From positions 248,001 to 312,000 of the forward strand of contig NZ_CP031611.1 in NCBI RefSeq assembly GCF_001687475.2: 64,000 nucleotides of DNA, given 5' to 3'. Shown one piece after another: positions 59,679 through 64,000 of this stretch (its first letter is position 1; every line of letters begins with the position of its first letter). Under the pieces are notes generated by a model. That model did no database searches and had not been told where the DNA came from. It worked only from the letters and a program-made list of their open reading frames with translations. Both the position numbers and the translations under genes were made by a program. Origin of the DNA: Campylobacter hepaticus. GTDB lineage: Bacteria; Campylobacterota; Campylobacteria; Campylobacterales; Campylobacteraceae.

Positions 59679-60649
59679 TGCAATTTTTTAGGGAAAAGAA
59701 AATTTATGATTTTATGAAAATACGTTTTATTGCTATTTCTTTTTCTTTTATTTTGTTTTTTGGTTCTATTTATTTGCTTTTAGATAGAGGATTGCAGTAT
59801 GGTATCGATTTTAGTGGAGGAACTTTAGTTCAAATAAAATATGACAACAAAGCTCCTATAGAAGAAATTCGTGAAATTTTAGAAAAACAAGGCACTTTTC
59901 AAAATTTATCTGTAACTGAATTTGGAAGCAATGAGGAAGTAACTATACGTTTTTTAGGAAGCAATGATAATGTTAGTAGTGATATTAGTGAACATATGAG
60001 TTTTCTTTTAAAAGATACAGGAAAATTTGAAATACGTCGTGCTGATATAGTGGGACCAAAAGTAGGTGATGAGCTTAGAAATAAAGGTTTAATGGCTATA
60101 GTGGTGTCTTTAGTGGCAATTTTAATTTATATAGCTGTGCGTTTTGAGTGGCGTTTTGCTCTTGCGGCTATTATTAGTGAAATTCATGATGTTGTTATTA
60201 CTCTAGGAGCCATTGCTTTATTTCAAATTGATGTTAATTTAGATACTTTAGCCGCTGTTTTAACTGTACTTGGTTATTCTTTAAATGACACTATTATTAT
60301 TTTTGATAGAATTAGAGAAAATATTAAGACAAGTAAAAAAAATGAACTTGCATCTATTATTAATGAAAGTGTTTCAGCAACTTTATCAAGAACAGTGTTA
60401 ACTTCAGGACTTACCTTAGCTACAGTTATTATACTTTATTTTTTTGGTGGAGAAATGATACAAGGTTTTTCTTTGGCTTTAATTGTGGGTATAACTATAG
60501 GGACTTTGAGTTCTATTTTTGTAGCAAGTCCAACTTTATTATGGTTTAAATTTAGTGTGCTTGATTTTAGAAATAAAGAAATAGAAAAAATAAAAAGAAA
60601 GCAAGAAAAAGAACGTCATCGTGCTATGTATGAAAAAGGGATGGTGTAA
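59678..60649 (+). CDS. secF: Protein translocase subunit SecF
   Basis: SecF forms the second half of the SecDF pump. The 323-residue protein has GLQYGIDFSGGTLVQIKY, a periplasmic domain, and VLTVLGYSLNDTIIIFDRIREN with six membrane segments. leuS follows nine bases downstream with GGAGAAA as ribosome site. Confidence 0.95.
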   Translation: MQFFREKKIYDFMKIRFIAISFSFILFFGSIYLLLDRGLQYGIDFSGGTLVQIKYDNKAPIEEIREILEKQGTFQNLSVTEFGSNEEVTIRFLGSNDNVSSDISEHMSFLLKDTGKFEIRRADIVGPKVGDELRNKGLMAIVVSLVAILIYIAVRFEWRFALAAIISEIHDVVITLGAIALFQIDVNLDTLAAVLTVLGYSLNDTIIIFDRIRENIKTSKKNELASIINESVSATLSRTVLTSGLTLATVIILYFFGGEMIQGFSLALIVGITIGTLSSIFVASPTLLWFKFSVLDFRNKEIEKIKRKQEKERHRAMYEKGMV

Positions 60650-60658
60650 GGAGAAATT

Positions 60659-63088
60659 ATGGCTTATAAAGCAAGTTTAATAGAAAAAAAGTGGCAAAAA
60701 ATTTGGGATGAAAATAAATGTTTTGAGCCAAAAGATGATTTAACTTTGCCTAAAAAATATATTTTATCTATGTTTCCTTATCCTAGTGGTCGTATTCATA
60801 TGGGGCATGTAAGAAATTATACTATAGGAGATGCTTTAGCTAGATATTATCGTAAAATAGGTTTTAATGTTTTACATCCTATAGGTTTTGATAGTTTTGG
60901 TATGCCTGCTGAAAATGCTGCAATCAAACATAAAATTCATCCAAAAACATGGACTTATGAAAATATAGCTTATATGAAAAATGAGCTTTTTAATTTAGGT
61001 TTTTCTTTTTCTAAAAAAAGAATACTTGCAACTTCAGATCCTATTTATACAAAATTTGAACAAGAATTATTTATTAAAATGTTTGAAAAGGGTTTGATTT
61101 ATACCAAAGAAGCTAATGTAAATTGGTGTGAAAAAGATCAAACTGTTTTGGCTAATGAGCAAGTAGAAGATGGAAAATGTTGGCGTTGTGGCCATGAGGT
61201 GATACAAAAAAAAATGCCAGGATATTATGTTAAGATTACTGCTTATGCACAAGAGCTTTTAAAAGATCTAGATCAATTAAAAGACAAGTGGCCAAATCAA
61301 GTTTTAACTATGCAAGAAAATTGGATAGGAAAAAGTGAAGGTTTGAAGTTTTCTTTAAATTTAGATGAAGAAAGTCAACAAAAAATTGGTGTAAAATCTT
61401 TAGAAGTTTTTACAACTAGAGCAGATACTATTTATGGAGTATCTTATATTGCTTTAGCACCAGAACATGAAATTGTTCAAAATTTGCTTTTAAAAGCTGT
61501 TTTAGATCAAAATGTAATAAATAAAATTAAAATGATTTGTAATCAAAGCCAAAGAGAAAGACAAAGTGCACAAAAAGAAGGATATTTTTTAGGAATTCAT
61601 GCCATTCATCCTTTAACAAAAGAAAAAATTCCTTTATGGGTAGCTAATTTTGTTTTATTTGATTATGGTAGTGGTGCGGTAATGGCAGTTCCAGCTCATG
61701 ATGAGAGGGATTTTGAATTTGCAAAAAAATATAATCTTAATATAAAAGAAGTCATTAAAACTCAAGAAAATTTACCTTATACTCATAAAATAGGTACTCT
61801 TATTAATAGTGAAGAATTTGATAATCTTGAGTGTAATGAGGCAAGATCAAAAATTATATCTAAATTTGAAAATGAAAAAATAGGAAAAAGAGTTATTAAT
61901 TTTAAAATTCGTGATTGGGGTGTTTCACGCCAAAGATATTGGGGTGCACCTATTCCTATGATTCAATGTCAAAATTGTGGTGTAGTTCCTCAAAAATTAG
62001 AAAATCTTCCTATTATTTTGCCAGATGATGTTGAAATTACAGGTGAAGGAAATCCATTAGATAGGCATCCAACTTGGAAAATGTGCATTTGTCCAAAATG
62101 TGGTAAACAAGCACAAAAAGAAAGTGATACTTTAGATACATTTTTTGAGAGTTCATGGTATTTTGCACGTTTTGCAAGTGATGAAAATACTTGGGAAGAT
62201 AAAGTTTTAGATGAAAAAAGTGTGCAATATTGGATGAATGTGGATCAATATATAGGTGGTATTGAGCATGCTATTTTGCATTTACTTTATGCTAGATTTT
62301 TTCAAAAAGTTTTAAGAGATTTAGGGTATTTAACTCAAGATGAACCTTTTAATAGACTTTTAACTCAGGGTATGGTTTTAAAAAATGGGGTTAAAATGTC
62401 AAAATCTAAAGGAAATGTTGTAGATCCTGATGAAATTGTTGAAAAATATGGTGCTGATACGGCAAGACTTTTTATACTTTTTGCTGCACCCCCGGCTAAA
62501 GAATTAGAATGGAATGATGATGCACTTGAAGGTGCTTATAGATTTATTTGTAAGCTTTATGATAGGGCGCAAAATGTGAAAAAAGGTGTATTATTAAAAT
62601 TAAATCAAGAAGATTTAAATAAAGAAGAAAAATATGCAAGGTTAAAAGTTTATGAAGCTTTAAAAAAATCTTTTGAAGTATATCACCAAAGTTTTGCTTT
62701 TAATACTTTAATTGCAGCTTGTATGGAAGCTTTAAATGCATTAGGAGTTTGCAAAAATGAAGCTTTAGAACAAGAAGCATTTTATATTATTTTAAATATT
62801 TTAGAACCTATTATTCCTCATATTTGTTTTGAACTTAGCAAAGAACTTTTTGATTGTAAAAATTTTACAAAATTAGAATTAAAAGAAGAGGTTTTTATTA
62901 AAGATAGTGTAATTTTAGTAGTAAGTATTAATGGCAAAAAAAGAGTTGAATTTGAGGTTTCAAATACAACTAGTGAAAAAGAAATTTTAATGCTTGCAAA
63001 AGAACATGTAGCAAAATGGCTTGAAGGTAAAAGTATCATTAAAGAGATTTATGTAAAGGATAAATTAGTTAATTTGGTGATTAAATGA
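60659..63088 (+). CDS. leuS: Leucyl-tRNA synthetase LeuS
   Basis: LeuS charges tRNA-Leu. The 809-residue class I enzyme has the HIGH-type motif [18 protein letters not shown], editing-domain [19 protein letters not shown] and [19 protein letters not shown], zinc-like CxxC pairs, and [17 protein letters not shown] (KMSKS). Length is normal for the bacterial family. It overlaps lptE by four bases. Confidence 0.96.
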   Translation: MAYKASLIEKKWQKIWDENKCFEPKDDLTLPKKYILSMFPYPSGRIHMGHVRNYTIGDALARYYRKIGFNVLHPIGFDSFGMPAENAAIKHKIHPKTWTYENIAYMKNELFNLGFSFSKKRILATSDPIYTKFEQELFIKMFEKGLIYTKEANVNWCEKDQTVLANEQVEDGKCWRCGHEVIQKKMPGYYVKITAYAQELLKDLDQLKDKWPNQVLTMQENWIGKSEGLKFSLNLDEESQQKIGVKSLEVFTTRADTIYGVSYIALAPEHEIVQNLLLKAVLDQNVINKIKMICNQSQRERQSAQKEGYFLGIHAIHPLTKEKIPLWVANFVLFDYGSGAVMAVPAHDERDFEFAKKYNLNIKEVIKTQENLPYTHKIGTLINSEEFDNLECNEARSKIISKFENEKIGKRVINFKIRDWGVSRQRYWGAPIPMIQCQNCGVVPQKLENLPIILPDDVEITGEGNPLDRHPTWKMCICPKCGKQAQKESDTLDTFFESSWYFARFASDENTWEDKVLDEKSVQYWMNVDQYIGGIEHAILHLLYARFFQKVLRDLGYLTQDEPFNRLLTQGMVLKNGVKMSKSKGNVVDPDEIVEKYGADTARLFILFAAPPAKELEWNDDALEGAYRFICKLYDRAQNVKKGVLLKLNQEDLNKEEKYARLKVYEALKKSFEVYHQSFAFNTLIAACMEALNALGVCKNEALEQEAFYIILNILEPIIPHICFELSKELFDCKNFTKLELKEEVFIKDSVILVVSINGKKRVEFEVSNTTSEKEILMLAKEHVAKWLEGKSIIKEIYVKDKLVNLVIK

Positions 63089-63597
63089 AAAAAATTTTAG
63101 TTTGTTGTATAGTTTTATTTTTACATGCTTGTGGTTATATTCCTACTTCAAAAATTGCTAATAATATTTTTGATGAAAAAGTTTATGTTAATGTTGAATT
63201 AAGCCAACAAGATCCAAGAAATAGTATTTTTGTGGCAGATACTTTAAAAGAAATGGTGATTTCAAAATTAGGACGCAAGCTTGCTTTAAAACATGAAGCT
63301 GATGATGTGATTAATGTTAAAATGAATAATTTAGAATTTATTCCTTTAGCCTATGATAAGCATGGTTATGTTATTAGCTATAAAGCTAAGTTAAATTTAG
63401 ATTTTAATGTAGTTTTTAAAGATGGAACAAGTCAAACTTTTAGTACAAGTGGGACTTATAATTTTGAAATTTCGCCTAATAGCATTATTAGCGATTCTGC
63501 ACGATATGAGGCTATTCGATCAGCTTCTGGTGAAGCATTTGATGAATTTATTTCAGTAATAGCTATCAAAGGGCAAAGGCGTGATACCAAATATTAA
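63085..63597 (+). CDS. lptE: LPS-assembly lipoprotein LptE-like
   Basis: LptE would plug and assemble LptD for LOS insertion in the outer membrane. The 170-residue protein has a lipoprotein signal ([12 protein letters not shown], Cys near 16) followed by [19 protein letters not shown], the usual LptE-type beta/alpha layout, and [17 protein letters not shown]. Position after leuS is the same as in E. coli (leuS-lptE), which strengthens the call. Confidence 0.8.
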   Translation: MKKILVCCIVLFLHACGYIPTSKIANNIFDEKVYVNVELSQQDPRNSIFVADTLKEMVISKLGRKLALKHEADDVINVKMNNLEFIPLAYDKHGYVISYKAKLNLDFNVVFKDGTSQTFSTSGTYNFEISPNSIISDSARYEAIRSASGEAFDEFISVIAIKGQRRDTKY

Positions 63598-64000
63598 TGA
63601 AATAGCAAAGCAAACTTTAATTGTATTAAAAGAAAGAAAATTAAAACCTACTCCTGAAAATTATACAGAAATTTTTGAAGAAATTTCTTCAAAATATGGT
63701 ATTACAAGTTCAAATAAGATAAAGCTTGATAAATATAAAGCCTTGCTTTTGCCAATTTATCAGCAAGAATTAGATTTAAAAACAGTGCGGAATTTAGAAG
63801 AATTGGTGAGTTTTTTGATTTCTATTTTAAATAGACAAAGTGGAAAGCAATTTAGTGAATTTTTTGAATTATTAACTTTGATATCTAAAATTTTGCAAAT
63901 AAGTAAAGATAAAAAAATAAAAGAATTAGCTAGAATAACTTCAATTCGGATTTCTAAAACAATGGATAGTGAAAATATTTATTTACTTTCTAAAAAATGG
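63581..64000 (+). CDS. N-terminal part of a hypothetical protein, cut by window edge
   Basis: From GTG 63581, overlapping the lptE stop by 17 bases, the frame stays open for 140 codons to the edge. It begins [20 protein letters not shown] and continues with LKPTPENYTEIFEEISSKYG, then mostly helical, charged sequence. The 'TPENY' pattern resembles N-terminal regions of Campylobacterota GGDEF proteins, but no GGDEF or other catalytic motif is visible yet. I make no functional call. GGGCAAAGG upstream could serve as a ribosome site. Confidence 0.6.
   Translation, partial: MIPNINEIAKQTLIVLKERKLKPTPENYTEIFEEISSKYGITSSNKIKLDKYKALLLPIYQQELDLKTVRNLEELVSFLISILNRQSGKQFSEFFELLTLISKILQISKDKKIKELARITSIRISKTMDSENIYLLSKKW

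Overview
The window is chromosomal DNA of a thermotolerant Campylobacter. Base composition is very AT-rich, genes are short-spaced and overlapping, and the order waaC/LOS - gne - pglKHIJBACDEFG - cheY - prmA - ftsH ... clpA - clpS - csrA - metK - secDF - leuS matches the C. jejuni/C. coli backbone. From remembered C. jejuni sequences, the Pgl and Waa proteins look close but clearly diverged, so I favour C. coli or a near relative. This species call is an inference; no database was searched.

Region 1 (1-19139) is a lipooligosaccharide (LOS) biosynthesis locus. It opens with a partial neuB and a CstII-type sialyltransferase, which here lie outside waaF. It continues with waaF, a waaV-like gene and a GT32 gene, then 12.6 kb of glycosyltransferase genes in mixed orientation (4647-17264), and closes with htrB and waaC. 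The central part is a mosaic. A 2.13-kb segment occurs twice, differing as far as I can read only by one base in a poly-C tract. A 654-bp GT4 C-terminal module is shared by two genes with different N-termini. A 291-bp GT2 N-terminal module occurs three times, and a 551-bp GT2 N-terminal module occurs twice plus a short fragment. Two inverted, decayed cgtA copies and two frameshifted cgtB/wlaN-like copies sit in the duplicated segment. Five poly-G/C tracts of 7-9 bases lie inside coding sequence, in four gene families. Nine bases is the in-frame length in all four.

Region 2 (19207-34201) holds a predicted exonuclease gene and the complete protein N-glycosylation locus: gne, pglK, pglH, pglI, pglJ, pglB, pglA, pglC, pglD, pglE, pglF and pglG. 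All are on the + strand and mostly overlap. Together they make UDP-diNAcBac, build and flip the heptasaccharide, and transfer it to periplasmic proteins.

Region 3 (34312-42553) contains cheY, prmA, ftsH, a phosphatidylserine decarboxylase-like gene, pssA, a DUF455 gene, msrB and marC. A small metal/arsenic-type cassette follows (ArsR regulator, COG0701 permease, redox-active thioredoxin-like protein) with a clear promoter/operator. Its permease and thioredoxin genes each carry a one-base frameshift in a homopolymer.

Region 4 (42647-54840) is a 13-gene, tightly packed minus-strand series from sstT through pyrB, pepF, uvrD, truB, csrA, ispE, smpB, a thioredoxin-like lipoprotein, clpS and clpA to aat. 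It includes the whole N-end-rule module aat-clpA-clpS.

Region 5 (55113-64000) has metK, a strongly structured 110-bp intergenic element that looks like an uncharacterised small RNA, then lnt divergent from yajC-secD-secF-leuS-lptE and the start of a further gene cut by the window edge.

The most interesting signal is the LOS centre. It looks like a recombination-based reservoir of glycosyltransferase modules (swapped N- or C-terminal halves, silent copies, direct repeats able to delete or amplify 5-7 kb) combined with homopolymer phase variation. The structured element after metK is the second candidate. I saw no tRNA, rRNA, CRISPR array, insertion sequence or prophage gene.
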